Assembly: GCF_004119495.1 (NCBI RefSeq) | Contig: NZ_NRQU01000006.1 | Span: 1 to 64,000, forward strand | From: Flavobacterium sp. YO12 | Lineage (GTDB): Bacteria; Bacteroidota; Bacteroidia; Flavobacteriales; Flavobacteriaceae | Reading direction: 5' to 3' | DNA: 64,000 bases | Shown: in pieces, positions 45,636-54,389 of the stretch | Position numbering within the stretch: position 1 is the stretch's first letter | Layout: each line of letters begins with the position of its first letter | Made by a program: the position numbers and the translations under genes | The notes under the pieces: generated by a model | Told to the model about the DNA's origin: nothing | Databases searched by the model: none | The model's input: only the letters and a program-made list of their open reading frames with translations

Positions 45636-46172
45636 CTATTTTGCTTTTTGATAATAGAGTTTATTAACCAGTTCTTTTAATTTGGTCTTTGCGGCATTCA
45701 ATTGTGATTTTGAGGTGCCCTCGGAGATCTTTAGCATTTCGGCTATTTCTTTGTGTGCAAAACCTTCAATAACAAAAAGGTTAAATACTGTTTTGCAGCC
45801 GTCTGGAATATGGTTTAATAAATTAAGTAAATCTTCTTCTTCCAACGTAGTTAATTCATCTGTTGAAGGCTGCGAAATCAACTTAACATCATCTAGATAC
45901 ATATTGAAGTTAGTTTCTTTTCTAATGGTCGCTAAGCAATGATTTACCGTTATTCTTCTTGCCCAAGCTTCAAAAGCATAGGCTTCTTTCAATTGATCCA
46001 GTTTAGTGAAAATGGTAAAGAAAGAATCTGCTAAAGCTTCTTCGATTTCTTCTTCCTTTTTTAAATATCGTTTGCAAAGGCGGTACAGTTTTGGCGCCAT
46101 GTATTCGTACACCTGACGCTGGGCATCACGATGCATTTTTTTACAGTTTGCTATTTGAGTCTCGTTTATCAC
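45636..46172 (-). CDS. ECF-type RNA polymerase sigma factor
   Basis: A 178-residue sigma-70 family protein with region 2 (about 15-80, including YRLCKRYLKKEEEIEEALADSFF and FEAWARRITVNHC) and region 4 (about 115-170, IPDGCKTVFNLFVIEGFAHKEIAEMLKISEGTSKSQL). This is the extracytoplasmic-function layout with no region 1 or 3. It is first in a minus-strand operon with the plug-motif membrane protein and the plug-VWA protein, and probably controls its own operon, though no distinctive promoter can be identified by eye. Confidence 0.92.
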   Translation of the reverse strand: MINETQIANCKKMHRDAQRQVYEYMAPKLYRLCKRYLKKEEEIEEALADSFFTIFTKLDQLKEAYAFEAWARRITVNHCLATIRKETNFNMYLDDVKLISQPSTDELTTLEEEDLLNLLNHIPDGCKTVFNLFVIEGFAHKEIAEMLKISEGTSKSQLNAAKTKLKELVNKLYYQKAK

Positions 46173-46256
46173 AATTGTTGTCTTTCTTATATAGAGAGAG
46201 AAAAAGATAAAAAGGTTGGGACAGGGGTGAAAAAATATTAAAATATTTTTTTTAGG

Positions 46257-46325
46257 GTCAAAGTTACAAAGCTACAAAGGCTCAAAGGTTTTATTGTAGA
46301 GACGCACCACAGTGCATCTCCATAT
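46257..46325. repeat. CAAAGTTACAAAGCTACAAAGG repeat with GAGACGCAC hairpin
   Basis: The string GTCAAAGTTACAAAGCTACAAAGGCTCAAAGG belongs to the same family as the elements at 34.1 and 56.6 kb. It is followed by GAGACGCAC-CACA-GTGCATCTC, a short imperfect hairpin. It fills most of the gap upstream of the sigma-factor gene. Confidence 0.6.
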
Positions 46326-46347
46326 TATTATTTTAATCGAATAGTTT

Positions 46348-47184
46348 TTATTTAACTGGCAGCGTCAACTTATAAATTTTAGTTTCTAAAAGTTCTGTAT
46401 CATTATCTTCGCAAAGCAAGAATTCAATTTTATTGTTTTCTTTTTTGTAAAAAGTTAAACCTTCAAATTTATTAGTTGAAGTAATTTTTTGAGTAAAATC
46501 TATTTTCATGGTTTTCTGATCGATTCGGCCAATGAAACTTCCTAAGATTTCCCCGTCATCGTAAGTTGATTTGGTATTTTCGACTGTAGAAAGAAAATAG
46601 ATTTTGTCTTCGACTAAAATAGCATCAGTAAAACTGGAGCGAATACCTTTTATTTTTGGAAGTTTATAATTAACCGAAATTAAAGCAAATTCTTCACCAA
46701 GATTTTTGGCGTGAATAGTAAAAATGGTGTTTTTGTTTGAAACTCCATTGCCGCGATTAAACAAATACCAGTTTTCGCCGTCGAAAATAGAACCTTCTAG
46801 ATTGAAATCTTCGGGTTTTATTTCCCCAAAATTTTGCATTAAACCGTATAAATCGACCAAATTATTCTTTTGTAAAACAGTTTTAGATTTAAGGTCGAAC
46901 TCAATCATTTTGTTTCTGTTTTCAGTAGAACCTGAGCCAAAAACATACAAAGTATCATTATGATTTGTGAGCGACTCAAAATCTGGTTTTAAGTTTTTCG
47001 GGATATTCTGTGTAGGATTGTCAATTAAAGCGTGTTGGTTTAATTTCTGATTCTGCATATTGTATTCGTATAAGAATCCGCTGTTGTCGCCAATTACATA
47101 AAGGGCATCATTATTATAAAATAATCCTGATGCTGAACCGATTCCTATAATTTGAAATAATATTTCTAATGTAAATTTTTCCAT
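46348..47184 (-). CDS. Hypothetical beta-propeller-like protein
   Basis: A 278-residue protein. I start it at the ATG at 47184 (MEKFTLEILFQIIGIGSASG), because an upstream in-frame start would overlap the divergent PPK2 gene. Repeated segments of the type ALYVIGDNSGFLYEY, DTLYVFGSGS, NWYLFNRGNG and KIYFLSTVEN suggest a beta-propeller fold. No signal peptide is obvious with this start. I recall similar uncharacterised proteins in Flavobacteria (DUF6929-like). Function unknown. Confidence 0.65.
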   Translation of the reverse strand: MEKFTLEILFQIIGIGSASGLFYNNDALYVIGDNSGFLYEYNMQNQKLNQHALIDNPTQNIPKNLKPDFESLTNHNDTLYVFGSGSTENRNKMIEFDLKSKTVLQKNNLVDLYGLMQNFGEIKPEDFNLEGSIFDGENWYLFNRGNGVSNKNTIFTIHAKNLGEEFALISVNYKLPKIKGIRSSFTDAILVEDKIYFLSTVENTKSTYDDGEILGSFIGRIDQKTMKIDFTQKITSTNKFEGLTFYKKENNKIEFLLCEDNDTELLETKIYKLTLPVK

Positions 47185-47270
47185 TAATGTTGTTTTGAAA
47201 AGTATTGCAATGAATAACAAGAATTTGCTTCGTAAAATTACTATATTTATGATACAAAAAACTAAAAAAG

Positions 47271-48149
47271 ATGAAATCAATAGACCCGAAAGATTTTAAA
47301 GTTACGGATAAAATCAAACTAAGTAAACTTCCTACTTTGTTAAATATTGATGCTGATGACGATGAAAAGGAAGAGAAATTGGATAAGGTTCAGGCGAAAT
47401 TAAGTGATTTGCAAGACGTAATGTATGCTCATAATAAGTATGCGGTTTTAATTTGCCTTCAAGGAATGGATACGTCAGGCAAAGATAGTTTGATTCGGGA
47501 AGTTTTTAAAGAATTTAATCCGCGTGGAGTAGTGGTGCATAGTTTTAAAACTCCCAATTCAACAGAGCTGGAACATGATTATTTATGGCGTCATTATATT
47601 GCTTTACCTGAAAAAGGAAAGTTTGCCATTTTTAATAGAACCCACTATGAGAATGTTTTGGTAACGCGCGTGCATCCCGAATATATTTTATCGGAGAATT
47701 TGCCAGATATAAAATCGATAGATGATATTACGCCTAAATTTTGGGAAAATAGAATTGAGCAGATTAATAATTTTGAAAAGCATATTGCTCAAAACGGAAC
47801 TATTGTCATGAAATTCTTTTTGCACTTAAGTAAAGACGAACAAAAGAGTCGTTTATTACGCCGCTTAGAAGAAGAGAAACACCATTGGAAATTTTCTCCA
47901 GGCGATTTGAAGGAACGCGAACATTGGACAGAATATCAGCAATACTATGAAGAGGCAATAAATCAAACCTCTACAGATTATGCGCCGTGGTACGTAATTC
48001 CTGCTGACGATAAGGAAATGGCACGCTATATTGTGGCAAAAATTATTTGGGAAGAAATGCAAAAACATACTGATATTAAAGAACCCGAATTAGACGATAA
48101 AATAAAAGCTAATTTTGAAATGTATAAAAAAGCATTAGAAAATGATTAA
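47271..48149 (+). CDS. Polyphosphate kinase 2 family protein
   Basis: A 292-residue PPK2-type kinase that transfers phosphate between polyphosphate and nucleotides. The Walker A motif lies in LQGMDTSGKDSLIREVF, the lid/Walker B region includes FAIFNRTHYENVLVTRVHPEY, and the FFLHLSKDEQKSRLLRRLEE helix is typical. Length matches single-domain PPK2 enzymes. Whether it favours ADP, GDP or AMP cannot be read reliably. It is divergent from a propeller-like gene, with 86 bases between the starts. Confidence 0.9.
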   Translation: MKSIDPKDFKVTDKIKLSKLPTLLNIDADDDEKEEKLDKVQAKLSDLQDVMYAHNKYAVLICLQGMDTSGKDSLIREVFKEFNPRGVVVHSFKTPNSTELEHDYLWRHYIALPEKGKFAIFNRTHYENVLVTRVHPEYILSENLPDIKSIDDITPKFWENRIEQINNFEKHIAQNGTIVMKFFLHLSKDEQKSRLLRRLEEEKHHWKFSPGDLKEREHWTEYQQYYEEAINQTSTDYAPWYVIPADDKEMARYIVAKIIWEEMQKHTDIKEPELDDKIKANFEMYKKALEND

Positions 48150-48179
48150 TTAGATAATTAGATCATTTTTTTAATAATG

Positions 48180-48220
48180 AACCCGATAGGTCTTTAAAAA
48201 CTTGTTGGGTTTATTTTTTG
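48180..48220 (+). terminator. Terminator of the PPK2 gene
   Basis: AACCCGATAGGT pairs with ACTTGTTGGGTT using three G-U pairs around a loop of about nine bases; a T-rich stretch follows. Confidence 0.6.
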
Positions 48221-48371
48221 AAGTCACATTTTAAACAAGAATAGTTTAGTTAAGACAGCTAGATAATAATTATTTAATCCGTTTGTCAAAACACTAATGT
48301 AGTTCATCAAACTAATTTTAATAGTGATTTAGGTTTGTGCTCCTTTGCATCAAATTATAAACATTATTATC

Positions 48372-48971
48372 ATGAACATGTACAAATTATTATTGTTGAC
48401 GACAGTTTTTATTTTCGGATTAGTTTCTTCTAAGATTAATGCACAATCTCCTTTCCCTATTCATATTGGAATTAAGGGCGGATCTAATTATTCGGAGCTT
48501 CCAGTTTCAGATGGATATAAATCAAAATATGCCGTTGGTTATTTTGGAGGAGCTATGGCGCGATTTGATTTTAAGAGATTCTATATTCAGAATGAAATAT
48601 TGTATAGCGAGAAATCTTCAGAAATCGAAAGAACGACTTCAACAGGGGCTAAAAATGCAAAATGGAAAAGTCTTGAATTGCCTTTGCTTATTGGTTACAA
48701 AGTAATTGATCTTGCGACTTTGAATGTCAGAGTATTTGGAGGCGGGGTTTATTCTTATGTTTTAGATGAAAATTTTTCGTCATTGAATCAGTTAAAAGAT
48801 TCGTATAAGAAATTTGATAAATCGAATATTGGATATCAGGTTGGGGCAGGAGTTGAGGTTTGGAAATTTACTATTGATTTAACGTATCAAGGCGGATTAA
48901 ATAATGTGAGTAAAGATTTCAGCTCTAAACCAAATTCGTTTAATGTGGGAGTTGGATATTTTTTCTTGTAA
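48372..48971 (+). CDS. Outer-membrane beta-barrel protein (PorT-like)
   Basis: About 199 residues, started at the ATG at 48372 (an ATG six bases later is equally possible). A signal peptide ending near INAQS is followed by alternating strands such as HIGIKGGSNYSEL, GYFGGAMARFDF, YIQNEILYSEK and ending FNVGVGYFFL, a typical terminal strand with aromatic residue for an eight-stranded barrel. It probably sits in the outer membrane; ligand or function is unknown. A terminator follows directly. Confidence 0.82.
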   Translation: MNMYKLLLLTTVFIFGLVSSKINAQSPFPIHIGIKGGSNYSELPVSDGYKSKYAVGYFGGAMARFDFKRFYIQNEILYSEKSSEIERTTSTGAKNAKWKSLELPLLIGYKVIDLATLNVRVFGGGVYSYVLDENFSSLNQLKDSYKKFDKSNIGYQVGAGVEVWKFTIDLTYQGGLNNVSKDFSSKPNSFNVGVGYFFL

Positions 48972-48999
48972 CTTCACTTTTTATCACGCAACTCTATAT

Positions 49000-49034
49000 A
49001 CAGCAAAGAATCTTTTTGGTTCTTTGCTGTTTGT
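49000..49034 (+). terminator. Terminator of the beta-barrel gene
   Basis: ACAGCAAAGAA and TTCTTTGCTGT form a perfect 11-bp stem with a nine-base loop, followed by T-rich sequence. Confidence 0.8.
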
Positions 49035-49086
49035 TTAAAAAATATCGAGTTAATTTTGAATATAAATTTTCTTATAAATTATTTAG

Positions 49087-50136
49087 ATGGTTACAAATTA
49101 TAAAAATAGGCATTGGATATTTTTGGTCTTTTTTTGGAGCTTATTAGGTATGACGATCTGGGCGCAGATGATCGAAGATTACGATTTTTTGACGGCTACG
49201 ATTCAGGCTGTTTTGGTTTTGGTTTGTTCTGCCATTTTAGCTCATATTTTGAGTGATGTTATATTGCCCAAAGCACTAAAACAAAATAAAATGAACTGGT
49301 TTGCAGTACAAAGCGTTATTGTCGTACTGCTTTTGGCATTTTGTCTGTCATTGATTTATATTGTTTTTTCAGATTCAGTTTTGAGAAGCAAAATATATCC
49401 TAAAGAAGCAGATGTGGATTCTCTTCATTTTTTGTGGACACGATTTTACGGCAATATTCCATCAGCGATTTTAATTTGTGGTACTGCTTGCGGACTTCGA
49501 TTTTATCAGGAACATAATGTCATCGAAAGAAATCACGCGCAATTGCAGCAAATACATCTTGAAGCTCAAATCAAAATATTGCAAGATCAGATTAATCCGC
49601 ATTTGATGTTTAATATCCTGAATCATATTCATATTCTAATGCAGAGTAATGTAAAATTGGCGTCTGTTTTATTGGTTCAGTTTTCGGATATTTTGCGCTA
49701 TCAATTGTATGAATGCAACAAAGAATATGTGCCGCTGCATCTCGAGATTAAATACTTGAAAGATTTAATTGCCGTTGAAGAAACTCGATGGGGGAATGAA
49801 TTAGAAGTAAAAAGCAAATGGAATATAGAAGACGGGCAGCTTCAAATTGTGCCATTACTTTTGGTTCCTTTAATAGAGAATGCTTTTAAACATGTTTCCC
49901 GGCTTCCAAACCAAAAAGGTTATGTTCATTTATCATGCGAACAGATAAACGATCAATTGAATTTTAGAATCGAAAATTCATATACAGAACAATATAAAAT
50001 ACCGTCTAAAAATCAAGGTTTAGGGCTTGAAAACGTCAAGAAAAGACTGTCAATCCAGTATCCAGAAAAACATCAATTTAATATCAATAAAACCGATTCT
50101 GATTTTACGGTTACAGTGACTTTAGATTTAAAATGA
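49087..50136 (+). CDS. LytS-type sensor histidine kinase
   Basis: A 349-residue inner-membrane kinase. Four predicted membrane helices (about 11-28, 37-58, 72-94 and 123-141) precede a coiled-coil linker and a His_kinase (PF06580-type) domain with the phospho-acceptor His172 in QINPHLMFNILNH. The common family form is PHFLFN, so LM replaces FL here. The N-box LIENAFKH and the G-box GLGLENVKKRL are intact. It lacks a recognised extracellular sensor domain. A LytTR regulator follows after a 214-base repeat-filled gap. Confidence 0.9.
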   Translation: MVTNYKNRHWIFLVFFWSLLGMTIWAQMIEDYDFLTATIQAVLVLVCSAILAHILSDVILPKALKQNKMNWFAVQSVIVVLLLAFCLSLIYIVFSDSVLRSKIYPKEADVDSLHFLWTRFYGNIPSAILICGTACGLRFYQEHNVIERNHAQLQQIHLEAQIKILQDQINPHLMFNILNHIHILMQSNVKLASVLLVQFSDILRYQLYECNKEYVPLHLEIKYLKDLIAVEETRWGNELEVKSKWNIEDGQLQIVPLLLVPLIENAFKHVSRLPNQKGYVHLSCEQINDQLNFRIENSYTEQYKIPSKNQGLGLENVKKRLSIQYPEKHQFNINKTDSDFTVTVTLDLK

Positions 50137-50146
50137 TTTTACTTTT

Positions 50147-50301
50147 GCCATAGATTATAAGGATTAAAAAGATTTTATTTTTGCCACGAATTGCACGAAT
50201 TAGCACGAATTTTTAATCTGTAGAATCTTAACATATTGCTTTGTGCTCTTTGCGGTTAAATTTTTTGCCACAGATTATCAGATTAAAAGGATTTCAAAAA
50301 A
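50147..50301. repeat. Dispersed GCCACGAATT/GCCACAGATTA repeats between kinase and regulator genes
   Basis: TTTTGCCATAGATTATAAGG (from 50150) and TTTTGCCACAGATTATCAG (from about 50266) are imperfect direct copies. Between them GCCACGAATTGCACGAATTAG (from 50181) matches the family at 22 and 58 kb, and GTGCTCTTTGCGGTTAAATT matches strings in the hisS-grpE gap. I see no gene here. Confidence 0.6.
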
Positions 50302-50350
50302 AATCTGCTAAATCTGCGGGAAACAAAAAAACACCAAAATTAAAAAAACT

Positions 50351-51064
50351 ATGAACATGAAATGCCTCGTTATAGACGATGAACCTATCGCAAGAAACGG
50401 AATCGTAGACTTTATTTCTAAAATTGATTTTCTAGAAGTTGCAGGCACTTGCGCTTCGGCATTAGAAGCAACTTCTTATCTTCAGGAGAAGCAAATCGAT
50501 TTGATGTTTTTAGATATCAATATGCCTTACCTTACCGGATTAGAGTTTCTGGAAGCATTAGATAATCCGCCTTTAGTGATTTTTACGACAGCATATTCAG
50601 AATATGCTTTAGATGGATATCGTTTGCAAGTGGTTGATTATTTATTGAAACCAATTACATTTCAGCGTTTTTATCAGGCTTCGCTAAAAGCAAAACAATG
50701 GTATCAAATGATTCAATCTCCAAAGCAAAATCGCTTGGATCCGTTTTTATATGTACGCCAGGAAGAAGGATTTCAGAAAATTTCTTGGGTTGATATTTTG
50801 TATATTGAAGGAATGCAGAATTATGCAAAACTTCATTTTAAAGATAAAGTGCTGGTAATTCATCAAACCATGATTTCATTAGAAGAAACGCTTCCTGCAG
50901 AGTTTTTCTTTAGAATTCATAAATCTTTTTTAGTAAATATCACCCACATAGATTCGGTTTCTGGCGGACGATTGTTTATAAAAGGACAAGAACTACCTAT
51001 TTCAAGAACACGCCGTGAAGCATTGTTGAAAGAGGTAGTGTATAAAAACTTATTAAGCCGATAG
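50351..51064 (+). CDS. LytTR-family response regulator
   Basis: A 237-residue regulator with a receiver domain (about 1-120; acidic Asp9/Asp10, phospho-acceptor Asp55 in LMFLDINMP, Lys in the LLKPI motif) and a LytTR DNA-binding domain (about 140-235, including YIEGMQNYAKLHFKD and FFRIHKSFLVN). An ATG six bases downstream (residue 3) is also a possible start. It is the evident partner of the LytS-type kinase just upstream. Targets are not evident from the sequence. Confidence 0.92.
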   Translation: MNMKCLVIDDEPIARNGIVDFISKIDFLEVAGTCASALEATSYLQEKQIDLMFLDINMPYLTGLEFLEALDNPPLVIFTTAYSEYALDGYRLQVVDYLLKPITFQRFYQASLKAKQWYQMIQSPKQNRLDPFLYVRQEEGFQKISWVDILYIEGMQNYAKLHFKDKVLVIHQTMISLEETLPAEFFFRIHKSFLVNITHIDSVSGGRLFIKGQELPISRTRREALLKEVVYKNLLSR

Positions 51065-51066
51065 CA

Positions 51067-52002
51067 TTAGAATTTCCATTTTAAAGCCACAGCTCCATAA
51101 AAAGTAGTTGTGAATCTTGGATCGGCTATGTCTTTTTCTTTAAAAATGTCTTTAATTTTTCGGCTGTTGGTCGAGAAATTTCGAACAATAGTGCTTCCCG
51201 CTGTAGGTTCTAGTGTCCAATGTTTTCCTAGTTTTACCTGAGGTCGCAATCCTGCAATAATTTGCTGATATCCTAATAACATCGATTTATTTCCAACCCT
51301 TGTTTCGGCGGTCATTCCGCTTATTTCTGCAACGGCTTTCAAATCAAAATTGTCAGACATTCTGTAACCCAACTCTAAACCTTCTGGAAACGCAACTTTA
51401 AAATGTAAAGCTCCTCTAGATTCCCAATTAAAGTAAATTCCTGGCAGAACCATCGGAACACCAAAACTATTGGTTAAAACGGGTCCCATACCAAAAGCCA
51501 AATTAGGATTGAATTGTTTGATAAAAAGAACGCCACCTTGTATCAAGACATCATCTTTATTAATTTCGACCATATCGGTATAAACACCAACGGACAACAT
51601 TTTCAATAAAGACCAAGAGGGTGAAAGAGAGCGTAAATGTTTAATACCAATTTGTGTATTAAGCATTTCATCTGGAAATCCTCCTTGAAATTCTGGTGGC
51701 AGAGATTGAATTTCATAATTTTTATTCTCCATTCGAGCATAACTTCCATTAACAAAAATAGACCACAGCCTTGGATGATTGTATTGATCCATTTTTAAAG
51801 ATAATGGAACTTCAAATGCGATTTGAGCGCGCTTAAAATTACTTTCAGCATTTGTTTTGGTGCTGTCCATTGGTCGAACATATTTAGAAAAGGGAACATA
51901 ATCGACTTTAAATTCTCCTGAGATTCCAGATTGCGCCCTTGTGGCAACAGAAAGCAATAAAAAAAGTAAAACTTGTGATAGATAAAAAACTGTCTTGTTC
52001 AT
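51067..52002 (-). CDS. Outer-membrane beta-barrel protein, DUF6268-like
   Basis: A 311-residue exported protein: signal peptide about 1-24 (VLLFLLLSVATRAQ), then alternating beta strands such as FRVEVPLS-like repeats, WSLLKMLSVGVYTDM, FGMGPVLTNSFG and a terminal TTFYGAVALKWKF strand ending in Phe, as in outer-membrane barrels. It resembles the uncharacterised DUF6268 family. It converges on the LytTR gene, two bases apart, with no room for a terminator between. Confidence 0.72.
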   Translation of the reverse strand: MNKTVFYLSQVLLFLLLSVATRAQSGISGEFKVDYVPFSKYVRPMDSTKTNAESNFKRAQIAFEVPLSLKMDQYNHPRLWSIFVNGSYARMENKNYEIQSLPPEFQGGFPDEMLNTQIGIKHLRSLSPSWSLLKMLSVGVYTDMVEINKDDVLIQGGVLFIKQFNPNLAFGMGPVLTNSFGVPMVLPGIYFNWESRGALHFKVAFPEGLELGYRMSDNFDLKAVAEISGMTAETRVGNKSMLLGYQQIIAGLRPQVKLGKHWTLEPTAGSTIVRNFSTNSRKIKDIFKEKDIADPRFTTTFYGAVALKWKF

Positions 52003-52096
52003 GATTTGATTAATTTTTTGCGAATTACCGCCTTCTAAATCAATCCTAAAAAATCATTTGACTAATGACACTTCTCTTTTGACCAATGGTAAAAAA

Positions 52097-52135
52097 AACA
52101 AAGCCCGACAGACTATGAAAACTGTCGGGCTTGTT
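52097..52135 (-). terminator. Terminator of the downstream outer-membrane protein gene
   Basis: CAAAGCCCGACAG and CTGTCGGGCTTG form a stem of at least 11 bp around a ten-base loop, with a T run on the minus strand just after the 52170 stop codon. Confidence 0.8.
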
Positions 52136-52169
52136 ACCAAAAACAAAATAATAAATTAAACCTTTCCTT

Positions 52170-52685
52170 TTATAATTTAAAACCATAAGCTAAGCGCAAC
52201 GCCACTTGGTTTGTATTGAATTTGTTATAGTCTTCATAGCGAACACTAATATCAATGTACTTATTGGCGTATCCAATTCCCGGCGCCCATAAAAAAGTAG
52301 TATCGTTATAGCCATTTGTTACGGCAAAACCAGCACCTACTTCACCTAAAACATAAAATTGGTCTTCCCAGACAAAAGCTTTAAAACCAGCTTTAGCAGG
52401 GATGAATCCAAGATCTTTTACTTCAACTCCATTTTGATCTTTCATAAACAAGTTTGTAAAACCTGTAGTTAAAGTCAACGATGTTTTTTTAGATAAATCG
52501 TATTGTAAACGAACATCTCCACCAAGCGACCATCTGTAATCATTGTCAGTTGGTATTCCGCCATTCACACCAAATCCTAATCTAAAACCTTGATCGTAAT
52601 TTTTTGTTTCACTGTCTTGAGCGAAAGTGGTATTGGCGTATAAAAAAGCGAAAGTCGCTATGCATAACATTTGTAATTTTCTCAT
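52170..52685 (-). CDS. Small outer-membrane beta-barrel protein
   Basis: A 171-residue exported protein with a signal peptide about 1-22 (ATFAFLYANTTFAQ). The body consists of alternating strands (FRLGFGVNGGIPTDNDYRWSLGGDV, YVLGEVGAGFAV) and ends VALRLAYGFKL. This fits an eight-stranded OmpA/PorT-like barrel. Function unknown; such proteins are usually structural or porin-like. Promoter-like TACTTTTA occurs upstream but deviates from the -7 consensus at the last base. Confidence 0.75.
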   Translation of the reverse strand: MRKLQMLCIATFAFLYANTTFAQDSETKNYDQGFRLGFGVNGGIPTDNDYRWSLGGDVRLQYDLSKKTSLTLTTGFTNLFMKDQNGVEVKDLGFIPAKAGFKAFVWEDQFYVLGEVGAGFAVTNGYNDTTFLWAPGIGYANKYIDISVRYEDYNKFNTNQVALRLAYGFKL

Positions 52686-52847
52686 GACAATTTTTTTTGA
52701 ATTTTTAATATTGTAAAAGTAGGATCAAGGCCTTTGGAGCTTGTTATATAATTTTTAAAAATCGTTACATAATATTGCGTTTAGCCAAATTTCGCCTTAA
52801 AATTGGCTTATCTTTTTATTAATAGAATAGAATTCGAAGCTTCTGAT

Positions 52848-52855
52848 TATCTTTG
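52848..52855 (+). promoter_or_regulatory. -7 promoter element of the MATE transporter gene
   Basis: TATCTTTG matches TAnnTTTG exactly, 20 bases before the GTG start at 52876. Confidence 0.5.
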
Positions 52856-52875
52856 CACACTAAAAAAGAATAGAA

Positions 52876-54261
52876 GTGAATTTAAAGCAGTACACCAAAG
52901 AGTTTTCATACAATTTAAAATTAGCGTATCCTATAATTTTAGGAATGGTTGGGCATACCTTAATTGGTATTGTTGATAATATAATGGTGGGAAAACTAGG
53001 AAGTACTGAACTGGCAGCCGTTTCTCTTGGAAACAGTATGATTTTTATAGCAATGTCTTTAGGAATTGGTTTTTCTACTGCTATTACTCCGATTGTAGCC
53101 GAAGGCGATGCCGAAAAAAATGATACTAAAATTAGATCCGCTTTTCATCACGGATTATTTTTATGTACCATTCTAGGATTGGTTCTTTTTACGGTAATTA
53201 TGTTTGCAAAACCTATTATGGAATTGCTGCAGCAACCAGCAGAAGTAATTGTTTTGGCAAAACCGTATTTGGGATGGGTTGCTTTTTCGTTGATTCCGCT
53301 AATTATGTATCAAGGATACAAGCAATTTGCAGACGGATTATCATTGACAAAATATTCTATGTATGCCATGATTATGGCAAATGTACTGCACGTAGGAATC
53401 AATTATGTGTTGATTTACGGAATATGGATTTTTCCAAAAATGGGAATTATTGGTGCAGCTTTAGGAACTGTAATTTCAAGGATTTTCTTGGTTATGTTTA
53501 TGCATATCATGCTTTCTAGAAGAAATGATTTAAAGCGTTTTTTCAAGAATTTCAGCTTTCAGGAAATTAAAAAAGCTACCATCAAAAAAATTATAAGTAT
53601 TGGATTTCCATCAGCAATGCAAATGCTTTTTGAAGTTGTATTGTTTACAGCGTCAATATGGCTTTGCGGAAATATTGGTAAAACGAGCCAGGCAGCCAAT
53701 CAAATTGCTTTAAGTCTTGCTTCGATGACATTTATGTTTGCCATGGGATTAAGTGTAACTTCGATGATTAGAGTTAGTAACCAAAGAGGATTACAAGATT
53801 ATAAAAAACTAATTGTTGTGGCGCGTTCTATTTTTTTGCTTGCCATTATAATAGAAACGTTTTTTGCGATATTGTTTGTTGTTTTTCACGATTATCTGCC
53901 TTACATTTTTTTAAACATGGAAAACGGCGGACAGCTTATGGATAACACAGAAGTGATAAGCATTGCATCAAAGCTACTTTTAATCGCAGCAGTTTTTCAA
54001 ATTTCTGATGGAATTCAGGTAGTTGTTCTTGGTGCTTTACGTGGTTTACAAGATGTAAAAATCCCAATGTATATCACTTTTGTTGCCTATTGGATAATTG
54101 GTTTTCCAATTTCATATTACTTAGGCGAACATACTGAATGGAAAGCACAAGGTGTTTGGATTGGACTTTTGGCAGGATTAACAGCGGCGGCAATTTTTCT
54201 ATTCATGCGCTTTCACTATTTAACTAGGAAATTAAATACTAATTCAGTTTCAAATACTTAA
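52876..54261 (+). CDS. MATE-family efflux transporter
   Basis: A 461-residue inner-membrane antiporter with twelve predicted helices in two six-helix halves. The opening YPIILGMVGHTLIGIVDNIMVGKLG is the family hallmark, and the second-half repeat FPSAMQMLFEVVLFTASIWLCG mirrors it. It exports cationic drugs or metabolites using sodium or proton gradients. The start is GTG at 52876, since VNLKQYTKEFSYNLKLAYP matches the usual N-terminus. It closely follows a -7 box. Confidence 0.93.
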   Translation: MNLKQYTKEFSYNLKLAYPIILGMVGHTLIGIVDNIMVGKLGSTELAAVSLGNSMIFIAMSLGIGFSTAITPIVAEGDAEKNDTKIRSAFHHGLFLCTILGLVLFTVIMFAKPIMELLQQPAEVIVLAKPYLGWVAFSLIPLIMYQGYKQFADGLSLTKYSMYAMIMANVLHVGINYVLIYGIWIFPKMGIIGAALGTVISRIFLVMFMHIMLSRRNDLKRFFKNFSFQEIKKATIKKIISIGFPSAMQMLFEVVLFTASIWLCGNIGKTSQAANQIALSLASMTFMFAMGLSVTSMIRVSNQRGLQDYKKLIVVARSIFLLAIIIETFFAILFVVFHDYLPYIFLNMENGGQLMDNTEVISIASKLLLIAAVFQISDGIQVVVLGALRGLQDVKIPMYITFVAYWIIGFPISYYLGEHTEWKAQGVWIGLLAGLTAAAIFLFMRFHYLTRKLNTNSVSNT

Positions 54262-54389
54262 ATTTGAGCACAAAATAAGAATCTGGCACGGATTAAATGA
54301 CTTAAACAAATAATAAATCCTTTAATCTTTACATCTCGATAACTTCGGGAAAAACGAGAAAATAAAAACAAAATAATAAATAAATAAAA

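Noticed and set aside
47185..47280. Extended start for the propeller-like gene
   Set aside because: It would overlap the start of the divergent PPK2 gene, and the extra residues are a spurious hydrophobic translation of AT-rich spacer.
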